From Nonomuraea jabiensis (GTDB taxonomy: Bacteria; Actinomycetota; Actinomycetes; Streptosporangiales; Streptosporangiaceae), in the NCBI RefSeq assembly GCF_014204795.1, contig NZ_JACHMB010000001.1, positions 12,614,501 through 12,678,500 on the forward strand: 64,000 nucleotides of DNA, given 5' to 3'. Positions 45,362 through 56,103 of the stretch are shown here, in pieces (position 1 is the stretch's first letter; each line of letters starts with the position of its first letter). The notes under the pieces are model-generated. The model ran no database searches. It was not told the DNA's origin and was given only the letters and a program-made list of their open reading frames with translations. The position numbers were made by a program, and so were the translations under genes.

Positions 45362-46102
45362 ATGATGACATTCATGCTGTTGACCGAGATGGCGCCCCCT
45401 CCAGGCGCCCAGGAGCTGGCCGGGCTGCGGGCCAGGGCCAGGACCGCCCGCCGCCGGGCCTTCGTCGCGCTCTCCGCCTCGATCGCGCTGCTGGCCACCG
45501 CGCAGCTGCTCGCCGACCGGGCGCAGACCAGGGAGCAGACGCTGCCGCTGGCCGTGCTGTCGCTGGTGGTCTTCGCGGCCGCGGTGCCCGCCCTGGCGAT
45601 CACCCAGTACGTCTGGGGCACCCACGCCCGGCACGTCCACCGCAAAGAACGCGAGCTGTACGCCGCCCCCCGCACCGGCCGCGTGCGCCCCCTCAGCCGG
45701 CTGGCCGTGGCCTGCTGCTGGGCGGTGACGCTGCTGCTCGGCTGGACCGCGCCGCGCCTGTTCCGGGAGGCCGCCCTGTACGGCTTCGCCGACTCCCTGG
45801 GCCGGGCCACCGAGGCGCTGGCGCTGATGAGTCTGGCGACAGGGGTGTTGTTCGTCCTCTGGTGGGCACGTGACGCGTTGGGGACACTGGCGCGCGCCCT
45901 GCGGTCGGGCGGGTCACCTGGCGATCCGTGGGACCCCGGCCGAGGCGCGCGCCGGAGAGAGGGCGCGGCGCTCTGGACGGGCGCGGCCGTGGCGGTCGCG
46001 GCCCTGGTCGGGGCCCGCGCCCATCTCTGGGAGCCGGCCACGGTGGTCGTTTACACATTGCTGACCGCCGCCCTCGTCTGCGGAGTAGTTACTGACGAGT
46101 AG
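45362..46102 (+). CDS. Four-helix membrane protein, unknown function
   Basis: 246 residues. Hydrophobic segments lie at about residues 34-52 (FVALSASIALLATAQLL), 63-83, 115-131 and 152-172, and two more near the C-terminus (AAVAVAALVGARAHL; VVVYTLLTAALVCGVV). Loops are Arg-rich and cytoplasmic. No named family was recognised. ATG 45362 or 45365 are both possible; no strong ribosome site is present. It is divergent from the LCP gene and 36 bp upstream of fadA, but hydropathy gives no reason to link it to fatty acid oxidation. Confidence 0.65.
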   Translation: MMTFMLLTEMAPPPGAQELAGLRARARTARRRAFVALSASIALLATAQLLADRAQTREQTLPLAVLSLVVFAAAVPALAITQYVWGTHARHVHRKERELYAAPRTGRVRPLSRLAVACCWAVTLLLGWTAPRLFREAALYGFADSLGRATEALALMSLATGVLFVLWWARDALGTLARALRSGGSPGDPWDPGRGARRREGAALWTGAAVAVAALVGARAHLWEPATVVVYTLLTAALVCGVVTDE

Positions 46103-46138
46103 CATAGGCACGGAACCCTAACAACGAGGAGCGAATCC

Positions 46139-47319
46139 GTGCCTTCCTCTCGTGACGTCGTGTTCGTCGACGGCGTGCGCACGCCCTTCGGCAGGTCGGG
46201 ACCGAAAGGGCTGTACGCGGAGACCCGCGCCGACGACCTGGTCGTCCGCGTCATCCGCGAGCTCGTCCGGCGCAATCCCAACCTGCCCCCGGAGCGAGTG
46301 GACGAGGTCGCCATCGCCGCGACCACGCAGATCGGCGACCAGGGCCTGACCATCGGCCGGGCGGCGGCGGTGCTGGCCGGGCTGCCCAAGAGCGTGCCCG
46401 GCTACGCCATCGACCGCATGTGCGCGGGCGCGATGACCGCGGTCACCACGGTCGCGGGCGGCATCGCGTTCGGCGCGTACGACGTGGCCATCGCCGGCGG
46501 CGTCGAGCACATGGGCCGCCACCCGATGGGCGAGGGCGTCGACCCGAACCCGCGTTTCCTGTCGGAGAAGCTGGTCGACCCGAGCGCGCTGGTCATGGGC
46601 ATGACGGCGGAGAACCTGCACGACCGCTACCCGCACATCACCAAGGGCCGCGCGGACGCGTACGCGGTGCTGTCGCAGGAGCGGGCCGCCAAGGCGTACG
46701 CCGACGGCAAGATCCAGCCCGACCTGGTGCCGACCGCGATCAGGACGGCCGAGAAGGGCTGGGGCCTGGCGGTCGAGGACGAGGCGCCGCGGCCCGGCAC
46801 CACGGTGGAGGGGCTGAGCGCGCTCAAGACGCCGTTCCGGCCGCACGGCAACGTCACGGCGGGCAACTCCTCAGGCATCAACGACGGCGCCACCGGGTGC
46901 GTCGTGGCCGCCAGGGAGGTCGCCGACGAGCTGGGGCTGGGCGCGAAGATGCGGCTCGTCTCCTACGCGTTCGCGGGCGTGGACCCCGAGGTCATGGGCG
47001 TCGGGCCGATCCCGTCCACGGAGCGGGCGCTCCGGCTGGCCGGCCTCGACATTTCCGACATCGGGCTGTTCGAGATCAACGAGGCGTTCGCCGTCCAGGT
47101 GCTGGCGTTCCTCGACCACTTCGGGATCGCCGACGACGATCCCCGCGTGAACCAGTACGGCGGCGCGATCGCCTACGGACACCCGCTCGCCTCCTCGGGC
47201 GTGCGGCTGATGACGCAGCTCGCGCGGCAGTTCGGCGAGCGTCCCGACGTGCGGTACGGCATCACCACCATGTGCGTCGGCATGGGCATGGGCGGCACTG
47301 TGATCTGGGAGAACCTCGC

Positions 47320-47323
<4 letters not shown>
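46139..47323 (+). CDS. fadA: Acetyl-CoA acyltransferase (thiolase)
   Basis: 394 residues of the degradative thiolase family, which cleaves 3-ketoacyl-CoA with CoA. The nucleophilic Cys is in AIDRMCAGAMTAV, and the C-terminal His and Cys are in YGGAIAYGHPLASSG and ITTMCVGMGMGG; NEAFAVQVL is also present. GTG 46139 has GAGGAG 9 nt upstream. The stop overlaps the fadB start (ATGA), so the two subunits of a trifunctional-type complex are coproduced. Confidence 0.95.
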
Positions 47324-49410
<2,087 letters not shown>

Positions 49411-49414
49411 ATCC

Positions 49415-49450
49415 GTTGAAGGAGGCCCGCCCCGGCGGGCCTCCTTCAAC
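49415..49450. terminator. Terminator after fadB
   Basis: GTTGAAGGAGGCCCG pairs perfectly with CGGGCCTCCTTCAAC around a short CC-GG loop, 15 to 16 pairs. It starts 4 bp past the fadB stop. Confidence 0.85.
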
Positions 49451-49504
49451 CCTTACCGCTCTCCGTCGTAGCGTTGAGTACCGTTCTACGAACGGAGAGT
49501 ATTC

Positions 49505-49888
49505 ATGATGAGAGCACTCGGCGCCATCGCGCTCTGCGGAGCCTTCCTGCTGGGCGGGTCGTCGCCCGCCGTGGCCGCGCCGCCCCCGAAGGCGCAGCTC
49601 AAGATCGTCGACGCCGCCAAGGACGGCGAGACGAGGACGGCCTGGCTCAACTGCGGGCCCGCGGGAGGCACCCACCCCAACGCGCGGGCGGCCTGCCGGC
49701 TGCTGGAGAAGGTCGACGGGCACCCCGAACGGCTCAACGTCACGCCGGACGCCATCTGCACGAAGGAACTGCAGCCGCACGCCGTCGTGGTGGCCGGCCG
49801 GTGGCAGGGCAGGGCGGTGCAGTGGGCCAAGGTCTTCGGCAACGGCTGCACGATGAAGGCCGCGGTGGGAGCCGTCGTCGCGATCTGA
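49505..49888 (+). CDS. Secreted subtilisin-inhibitor-like (SSI) protein
   Basis: 127 residues with a signal peptide (LGAIALCGAFLLGGSSPAVAA, residues about 5-25) and an SSI fold: LNCGPAGGTHPNARAACRLL, and Cys in NGCTMK. Four Cys match the two disulfides of the family. The reactive loop follows C85 as CTKELQPH, so by alignment with Streptomyces SSI (Cys-Pro-Met) the P1 residue is K87, pointing to trypsin-like targets rather than subtilisin-like ones. ATG 49505 or 49508. It stands alone after the fadB terminator. Confidence 0.9.
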   Translation: MMRALGAIALCGAFLLGGSSPAVAAPPPKAQLKIVDAAKDGETRTAWLNCGPAGGTHPNARAACRLLEKVDGHPERLNVTPDAICTKELQPHAVVVAGRWQGRAVQWAKVFGNGCTMKAAVGAVVAI

Positions 49889-49935
49889 CCGGCCCCGAGG
49901 GTGGGGCGCGCGCCGCCCGGCGCGCGCCCGCCCCC

Positions 49936-51408
49936 TCAGCCGCCGCTCTTGACGCGGGCCTGCACCGTCCTGCTGTGGCGGTAGCCGTAGAGGAAGTAGA
50001 TGACGACGCCGATGGCCATCCAGATCAGGAACCTCAGCCACGTCTGCACCGGCAGGTTGAGCATGAGGTAGAGGCAGGCCAGCACCGACAGGACCGGCAG
50101 CACGGGCACGAGCGGCGCGCGGAAGGCCCTCGGCAGGTCGGGCCGGGTGCGCCGGAGGATGACCACCCCGATCGAGACCACCACGAACGCGAAGAGCGTG
50201 CCGATGTTGACCAGCTCGGCCAGCTCGCCGAACGACACGAACCCGGCCAGCGCCATCGTCACCACGCCGATGATGATCGTGAGCCGGGCCGGCGTGCCGT
50301 AGCGGGGGTGGACCTTGGCCAGCGGGCGCGGCAGCAGCCCGTCGCGGCACATCGCGAAGAGCACCCGGGTCTGGCCCAGCAGCAGGACGAGCACCACGGT
50401 CGTCAGGCCGGCGATGGCGCCGACGCTGATGATCGTGGCCAGCCAGCCGTAGCCGACCGAGATGAACGCGTCGGACAGCGGCGCCGAGGTGCTGAGCCGG
50501 TCGTAGCGCTGCATGCCGACCACGACGAGCGAGACGGCCACGTACAGGGCCGTGCAGATGGCCAGCGAGCCGAGGATGCCGCGCGGCACGTCGCGCTGCG
50601 GGTGGATGGTCTCCTCGGCGGCGGTGGCCACGATGTCGAAGCCGATGAAGGCGAAGAACACGATCGCCGCGGCGGAGAAGATGCCCATCACGCCGAAGGC
50701 GACCGGCGTGACGCCGAACAGCACCTGGACCAGCGGCGCCTTCAGCCCTTCCACCCGCGGCGTGGACACCGCCTCGGGGATGAACGGCGTGTAGTTGGCC
50801 CCCTTGACGAAGAACAGCCCGGCCACGATCACCAGCAGCACGACCGTGATCTTCGTGATCACGAGGATGAGGTTGACCCGCGAGGAGACCTTGATCCCGA
50901 TCACCAGAATCACGGTGAGGAGGAGGACGATGAGGATGGCGGGCACGTTCACCACGGGGTTCTCGCCCGCGAGCGAGGCGGGCAGATGGATGCCGACGGA
51001 GGCCAGCATCGAGGCGAAGTAGCCCGACCAGCCGACCGCCACCACGGCCGCGGCCAGCGCCAGTTCCAGGGTCAGGTCCCAGCCGATCACCCAGGCGGGG
51101 AACTCGCCCAGGGTGGCGAAGGCGAAGGTGTAGGCCGAACCGGCGACCGGGATCGTGGAGGCGAACTCGGCGTAGCACAGGGCCGCCAGCCCGCAGACGA
51201 TGCCCGCGACGACGAACGACAGCGCCACCGCCGGGCCCGCCACCTCCTTGGCGACCTGTCCCGTGAGCACGAAGATCCCGGTGCCGACGATCACCCCGAT
51301 GCCGAAGACCGTCAGGTCGGTGGCCGTCAGGCGTTTGCGCAGCTGGTGCTCCGGATCCTCGGTGTCACGGATCGACTGCTCGACACTCTTCGTGCGAAAG
51401 ATGTCCAC
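49936..51408 (-). CDS. Amino acid permease (APC superfamily, CAT-like)
   Basis: 490 residues with about 12 to 13 membrane helices. The first helix carries VFGIGVIVGTGIFVLTG, the GxG substrate-binding break of APC transporters, and helix 3 has AYTFAFATLGEFPAWVIGWD. FFAFIGFDIVATAAEET in helix 6 is typical of the YfnA/CAT branch that takes up cationic or neutral amino acids with protons. ATG 51408. It is downstream of dxs on the same strand but separated by a terminator at 51486-51520. Confidence 0.9.
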   Translation of the reverse strand: MDIFRTKSVEQSIRDTEDPEHQLRKRLTATDLTVFGIGVIVGTGIFVLTGQVAKEVAGPAVALSFVVAGIVCGLAALCYAEFASTIPVAGSAYTFAFATLGEFPAWVIGWDLTLELALAAAVVAVGWSGYFASMLASVGIHLPASLAGENPVVNVPAILIVLLLTVILVIGIKVSSRVNLILVITKITVVLLVIVAGLFFVKGANYTPFIPEAVSTPRVEGLKAPLVQVLFGVTPVAFGVMGIFSAAAIVFFAFIGFDIVATAAEETIHPQRDVPRGILGSLAICTALYVAVSLVVVGMQRYDRLSTSAPLSDAFISVGYGWLATIISVGAIAGLTTVVLVLLLGQTRVLFAMCRDGLLPRPLAKVHPRYGTPARLTIIIGVVTMALAGFVSFGELAELVNIGTLFAFVVVSIGVVILRRTRPDLPRAFRAPLVPVLPVLSVLACLYLMLNLPVQTWLRFLIWMAIGVVIYFLYGYRHSRTVQARVKSGG

Positions 51409-51485
51409 GCCCGGTGATCCTTCCCCCGCCCTGAGTGATCATGCGTGGCCGGGATCCAGTCTCACCGTCGGGACAGGAACATGAA

Positions 51486-51520
51486 GCGGCGGCGATCACC
51501 GTGCCGGTGATCACCGCCGC
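51486..51520 (-). terminator. Terminator after dxs
   Basis: GCGGCGGCGATCACC (51486-51500) pairs with GGTGATCACCGCCGC (51506-51520) with one wobble and a 5-nt loop, 15 bp past the dxs stop on the minus strand. Confidence 0.8.
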
Positions 51521-51534
51521 GCCGTGCCGGGTGC

Positions 51535-53424
51535 TCAGTGGCGGGCGGGCACCTCGTGGGAGGTCCGCTTGGCGACCGCCTCGGTGATCTGCCGGGCGAG
51601 GTCCTGCCCGGTCAGGCCGATCCTGGCGAGGATCGCGGCGCGCTTGGCGTGGTCGAGGAACTCCTGCGGGATGCCGTACGTGCGCACGGGCACGTCGACG
51701 TCGGCGTCGCGCAGCAGGCGGGCCACGGCGTCGCCCACGGCGCCCACGCGGCCGTTGTCCTCGACGACGGCCACCAGCTTGTGGGCGCTCGCGGCCAGCA
51801 CGAGCGCCTCGTCGAGCGGCTTGACCCAGCGGGGGTCGACCACGGTGGCCCCGATCCCCTGTGCGTCGAGCAGGACGGCGGCGTCCATGCAGACCTGCGC
51901 CATCGGGCCCACGCCGACCAGCAGCACGTCGGGGTCGCCCTTGGGGGTGCGCAGCAGGTCCATCTCGCCCAGCTTGCCCACCGGCTCGACCGGCTCGGCG
52001 ACCGGGCCCTTGGGGAAGCGCAGCACGGTCGGGCCGTCGGTGACCTGGACGGCCTCGCGCAGCAGCTCGGTCAGCCGGTCGCCGTCGCGCGGCACCGCGA
52101 CCCGCAGCCCGGGGACGACCTGCAGGATCGACAGGTCCCACATGCCGTTGTGGCTGGCGCCGTCGTCGCCGGTGACGCCGGCCCGGTCGAGCACCACCGT
52201 GACGGGCAGCCGGTGCAGCGCGACGTCCATGAGGAGCTGGTCGAAGGCCCGGTTGAGGAAGGTGGCGTAGACGGCCACGACCGGGTGCATGCCGCCGAGG
52301 GCGAGGCCGGCGGCGCTGGTCAGCGCGTGCTGCTCGGCGATGCCGACGTCGTAGATGCGGTCGGGGTAGGCGTCGGCGAAGGCGTTGAGACCCGTCGGGT
52401 GGAGCATGGCCGCGGTGATCGCGACGAGGTCCTCGCGCTCCTTGCCGAGCCGGACGAGCTCCTCGCTGAAGACGTTGGTCCAGATGCGCGGCTTGGGCTT
52501 CTCCGCGCCGGTGGCCCGGTCGAAGGCGCCGGGCGAGTGGAACTGGTCCTCGTCGTGGTTCTCCGCGGGCGTGTAGCCGCGGCCCTTCTGGGTGAGGGCG
52601 TGGACGATGACGGGGCCGCGGAAGTCGCGGGCCTTGCGCAGCGCCGCCTCCATGGCCTGCTCGTCGTGGCCGTCGATGGGGCCGACGTATTTGAGCCCGA
52701 GGTCCTCGAACATCACCTGCGGGGCCAGGACGTCCTTGACGCCCTTCTTGAAGCCGTGCAGGGCGTCGTAGAGCACGGGAACGTTCCCCAACTTGTCCTT
52801 GACGTAGTCGAGGAAGTCCTCGTATCTGCGGTTGACCCGCAGGGAGGACAGGTGGGAGGCCAGGCCGCCGATGGTGGGCGAGTAGGAGCGGCCGTTGTCG
52901 TTGACCACGATCACGAGCCGGAGGTCCTTGGCGGCGGCGATGTTGTTGAGCGCCTCCCAGGCCATGCCGCCGGTCAGCGCGCCGTCGCCGATCACCGCCA
53001 CGACCGTGCGGTCCTGCTCGCCGCGCAGCTTGAACGCCTTGGCCAGGCCGTCGGCGTAGGACAGCGCGGTCGAGGCGTGGGAGTTCTCCACGAAGTCGTG
53101 CTCGGACTCGGCCTGGCTCGGGTAGCCCGACAGGCCGCCCTCCTGCTTGAGCGCCTCGAAGCCGGCGGCCCGTCCGGTGAGGACCTTGTGCACGTAGGAC
53201 TGGTGGCCGGTGTCCCAGACGACGGGGTCGTTCGGGGAGTCGAAGACCCGGTGGATGGCGATGGTGAGCTCGACCACGCCGAGGTTGGGGCCCAGGTGGC
53301 CGCCGAACCTGGCGCACGAGTCGACCAGCAGGTCGCGGATCTCCCCCGCAAGCCGCGGCAGCTCCTCGACAGTGAGCCGTTTGACGTCATGCGGTCCCTC
53401 TATCGAGCCCAGCAACCCGCTCAC
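51535..53424 (-). CDS. dxs: 1-deoxy-D-xylulose-5-phosphate synthase
   Basis: 629 residues, full length. DXS joins pyruvate and glyceraldehyde 3-phosphate with thiamine diphosphate, the first step of the MEP isoprenoid pathway. The thiamine-binding motif GDGALTGGMAWEALNN is at about residues 145-160; the catalytic Glu is in YDVGIAEQHALT; and GGHLGPNLGVVELT and RVFDSPNDPVVWDTGHQSY are intact. It is divergent from the first zinc metallopeptidase gene. A palindrome TGACTC-CATC-GAGTCA lies between them. Confidence 0.97.
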   Translation of the reverse strand: MSGLLGSIEGPHDVKRLTVEELPRLAGEIRDLLVDSCARFGGHLGPNLGVVELTIAIHRVFDSPNDPVVWDTGHQSYVHKVLTGRAAGFEALKQEGGLSGYPSQAESEHDFVENSHASTALSYADGLAKAFKLRGEQDRTVVAVIGDGALTGGMAWEALNNIAAAKDLRLVIVVNDNGRSYSPTIGGLASHLSSLRVNRRYEDFLDYVKDKLGNVPVLYDALHGFKKGVKDVLAPQVMFEDLGLKYVGPIDGHDEQAMEAALRKARDFRGPVIVHALTQKGRGYTPAENHDEDQFHSPGAFDRATGAEKPKPRIWTNVFSEELVRLGKEREDLVAITAAMLHPTGLNAFADAYPDRIYDVGIAEQHALTSAAGLALGGMHPVVAVYATFLNRAFDQLLMDVALHRLPVTVVLDRAGVTGDDGASHNGMWDLSILQVVPGLRVAVPRDGDRLTELLREAVQVTDGPTVLRFPKGPVAEPVEPVGKLGEMDLLRTPKGDPDVLLVGVGPMAQVCMDAAVLLDAQGIGATVVDPRWVKPLDEALVLAASAHKLVAVVEDNGRVGAVGDAVARLLRDADVDVPVRTYGIPQEFLDHAKRAAILARIGLTGQDLARQITEAVAKRTSHEVPARH

Positions 53425-53486
53425 GGATCCGACTCCCCTCTGCCTTTGTGCGCCGTTGACCCGAGTCTAGTTCGCTCCCGCCTCAC

Positions 53487-53502
53487 TGACTCCATCGAGT
53501 CA
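53487..53502. promoter_or_regulatory. Inverted repeat between dxs and the metallopeptidase cluster
   Basis: TGACTC (53487-53492) and GAGTCA (53497-53502) are perfect arms around CATC. The site is 46 bp before ATG 53548 and 63 bp before the dxs start on the other strand. It could be an operator for either; no regulator is assigned. Confidence 0.35.
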
Positions 53503-53547
53503 AATCCACCCACATATGTCTGATCTTGGGATAGTTTTTCGGAGCAT

Positions 53548-54438
53548 ATGAACTCTGCCCCCAAAAGCAAACTCGTGGCGCTGGCGGTCGCCATGCTGGC
53601 ACTTGCCCTGGCAGCGGCCGGTTTGGTGGTCGTGCTGGCCGGCGTGGCCACCCCCTCGTCGGAGTCGCGGAACGGGGCGGCCCGGCAGCTCTCGTCCCCG
53701 CCGGCCAAGGGGTCCAGCGAGTCGAAGAAGGGGCCTTCGATCGGCCGGGCGCTGGCGACGGCGAACCCGCTGTACCGGACCGGGCGCCTGGCCGACGTCA
53801 ACTGCGCACCCGGCGACCTGCCGGCCGGGAGCATGACCGCGTACCGGCGCTTCCTGACCCGCGTGACCAACTGCCTCAACAAGGCGTGGGGCGCCCAGTT
53901 CCGCAAGGCCGGGCTGCCCTTCGCCAAGCCGCGGCTGCGCATCATCACCGCCAAGGTCAGGACGCCCTGCGGCACGTGGAACACCGGCGCCGACGGCGTC
54001 TACTGCTCCACCGACCGCACGATGTACCTGATGATCAGCAAGGACCAGCTGCGCAACCCGTTCCCGCTGGGCATCACCCGCCTGATCGCCCACGAGTACG
54101 GGCACCACGTCCAGCAGATCTCCGGCATCTGGAACTACTACTGGACCGCCAGGAACGTCGCCGGCAAGGCGAAGCGGCTGCAGCTCTCGCGCAATTCGGA
54201 GCTGCAGGCGGAGTGCTTCTCCTCGGTCTTCATGAGCACGATGAAGGGAACGGCACTGGTCACCGACGCCGACTGGGCGTACACGGTCGACTGGTTCAGG
54301 AAGAACGGCGCCAAGGGCTGGCCCCAGAACGACCACGGCAAAGGCCCGACGCAGGCGGCCTGGATGACGCGGGGCTTCAACCGCGGCGGTCCGGGCGCGT
54401 GCAACACCTGGGCCGCCGCGGCCCGCAACACGCTTTAA
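53548..54438 (+). CDS. Neutral zinc metallopeptidase, paralogue 1 (membrane anchored)
   Basis: 296 residues. An N-terminal signal anchor (VALAVAMLALALAAAGLVVV, about residues 10-30), a Ser/Lys linker and a catalytic domain with HEYGHHVQQ (H182, E183, H186) and downstream E222 in LQAECF, the gluzincin-type ligand set of the neutral zinc metallopeptidase (PF04228-like) family. Conserved Cys are in NCLNKAW, TPCGTW, GVYCST and ACNTWA near the end. It is the first of three consecutive paralogues on the plus strand; a fourth is at 61505. The natural substrate is unknown. Confidence 0.88.
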   Translation: MNSAPKSKLVALAVAMLALALAAAGLVVVLAGVATPSSESRNGAARQLSSPPAKGSSESKKGPSIGRALATANPLYRTGRLADVNCAPGDLPAGSMTAYRRFLTRVTNCLNKAWGAQFRKAGLPFAKPRLRIITAKVRTPCGTWNTGADGVYCSTDRTMYLMISKDQLRNPFPLGITRLIAHEYGHHVQQISGIWNYYWTARNVAGKAKRLQLSRNSELQAECFSSVFMSTMKGTALVTDADWAYTVDWFRKNGAKGWPQNDHGKGPTQAAWMTRGFNRGGPGACNTWAAAARNTL

Positions 54439-54481
54439 TCTTCCTTTACCTGGAACCCCACATTCAATAGGGTGCCTTCTC

Positions 54482-55294
54482 ATGCGTATCCCCCGATTGG
54501 CGCTTATGGCAGGCGCTATGGCGAGCCTGCTCTTCGCCGGAACGGCCCACGCGGCCACCGCTGCGCCGGCGTACAAGCCCGTACTGGCGAAAAGCCCGAT
54601 CTACAAGACCGGCAAGCTCGGCTTCGACACGTGCAAGGAGCCGAAGGTGCAGTCCGGCACCCTGGACGAGGTCAAGGGCTACCTGGAGGTCGTGCTCGAC
54701 TGCCTCAACGCCGCCTGGGAGCCCAAGGTGAAGAAGGCGGGCTTCAAATTCACCAAGCCCACCATGCAGGTGATCAGCAAGCCCGGCGCACAGACCGGAT
54801 GCGGCAAATTCCCCGAGGGCGGCGTGCAGGCCCTGTACTGCTCGACCAACAAGAAGATCACCTATTTCGCCAGCTCCAACCTTGTCGAAGAGCCGAACGA
54901 CCTGATGCTGATGCTGGTCCTGGCCCACGAGTACGGCCACCACATCCAGCAGCTCACGGGCATGTTCAAGGCCTTCACGCCGTACAACGGCAAGAACCAG
55001 GCCCGGGTGCTCGACGAGAGCCGGCGGATCGAACTGCAGGCGGAGTGCCTGTCCGGCGTGTTCACCGGCAGCGTCTGGCACTCGCTCGGCCGCCAGGAGA
55101 CCGACTTCACCTACTGGGTCAGGAACGGCGGCACCGGCCTCAACCTGTCCGCCCTCGGCGTGAAGGTCGAGAACTGGGGCGAGAAGACGCACGGCAACGC
55201 CAAGAACACCGGCACCTGGCTCAAGCGCGGCTTCGACACCGAGTCGGCCGGCGGCTGCAACACCTGGAAGGCTCCGAAGTCCCAAGTGTCGTAA
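54482..55294 (+). CDS. Neutral zinc metallopeptidase, paralogue 2 (secreted)
   Basis: 270 residues with a cleavable signal peptide (LALMAGAMASLLFAGTAHAA, residues about 5-24). HEYGHHIQQ gives H149, E150 and H153; the third ligand is E188 in LQAECLSGVF. Cys occur in DCLNAAW, TGCGKF, LYCSTN and GGCNTWKA, the same set as its neighbours, probably two disulfides. It starts 43 bp after paralogue 1. Identity to it by eye is moderate, concentrated around the zinc motifs, so the duplication is old. Confidence 0.9.
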   Translation: MRIPRLALMAGAMASLLFAGTAHAATAAPAYKPVLAKSPIYKTGKLGFDTCKEPKVQSGTLDEVKGYLEVVLDCLNAAWEPKVKKAGFKFTKPTMQVISKPGAQTGCGKFPEGGVQALYCSTNKKITYFASSNLVEEPNDLMLMLVLAHEYGHHIQQLTGMFKAFTPYNGKNQARVLDESRRIELQAECLSGVFTGSVWHSLGRQETDFTYWVRNGGTGLNLSALGVKVENWGEKTHGNAKNTGTWLKRGFDTESAGGCNTWKAPKSQVS

Positions 55295-55316
55295 AAGTCC
55301 TCTAAGATCCGCGATC

Positions 55317-56096
55317 GTGCGCATATCGCTCTTAGCGGGCATGGTCGCGGGTCTGCTGCTTTTCTCAGCGGCTTTCTCCGGGCCTTTCGCCGGGCTTTTC
55401 TCCGGGCCGGCCCGGGCGGCGTCGCGCATCGCGCAGGCCGGCCTTCTGGAAGACATGGGCGGGGACGTGGTCGCGCAGACCTGCGAGGTCCCGGACATCC
55501 GTCCGGGCAGCGTCGCCTCGCTCAAGACGTTCTACCGGGCGATGGCCGGATGCGCCGACCGCTTCTGGGCCGGGCGGTTCGCGCGGGCCCGCCTGCCGTA
55601 CGCGCCGCCCGAGGTCACGATCACGACCGGGAGCGACTCCGTCTGCGGGGAGATCACCAGCAACGGCGCGCAGTACTGCCCCGAGCAGCGCACGATCGCC
55701 ATCCGGATCATGAAGCACGACCTGCGCGACCCCTTCAGGATGAACATCGCGCACTCCGTCGCCCACGAGTGGGGACACCACGTGCAGCAGCTCATCGGGG
55801 TGCTGGACGCGCAGAACGCGCTGTCCTGGCAGGCGTCCGACAGCGCGCGGGCCCTGCTGAGCCACCGGCTGGAGATGCAGGCCGAGTGCTTCGCCGGCGT
55901 CCTGTACAGCGCCACGCTGGAGTCGATCAGACCGGGGATCGAGTGGGACGACTGGATCGACGCGGTACGCAGGGCCGACGAGAGCGAGATCCACGGCAAG
56001 CCCCGCAACCTCGCCTTCTGGCAGGAGCGCGGCTACCGCGGCGGGGCCACGGGCTTCTGCAACACCTGGACGGCCGCCACGTCGAAGGTCCGCTGA
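55317..56096 (+). CDS. Neutral zinc metallopeptidase, paralogue 3 (secreted)
   Basis: 259 residues. The signal peptide is long (ISLLAGMVAGLLLFSAAFSG onward, cleavage near ARAAS). The zinc motif is HEWGHHVQQ (H150, E151, H154) with Trp in place of Tyr, and the third ligand is E190 in MQAECFAG. Cys in TCEVPD, GCADRFW, SVCGEI, QYCPEQ and FCNTWTA match the family pattern. GTG 55317 is the start. The gene starts 22 bp after paralogue 2, so 1-2-3 may be one transcript. It converges on the ROK regulator gene. Confidence 0.88.
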   Translation: MRISLLAGMVAGLLLFSAAFSGPFAGLFSGPARAASRIAQAGLLEDMGGDVVAQTCEVPDIRPGSVASLKTFYRAMAGCADRFWAGRFARARLPYAPPEVTITTGSDSVCGEITSNGAQYCPEQRTIAIRIMKHDLRDPFRMNIAHSVAHEWGHHVQQLIGVLDAQNALSWQASDSARALLSHRLEMQAECFAGVLYSATLESIRPGIEWDDWIDAVRRADESEIHGKPRNLAFWQERGYRGGATGFCNTWTAATSKVR

Positions 56097-56103
56097 CGAG
56101 GGT

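Noticed and set aside
53425..53547. Thiamine riboswitch for dxs
   Set aside because: The gap is short and shows only the TGACTC/GAGTCA palindrome; no TPP-riboswitch core is visible.
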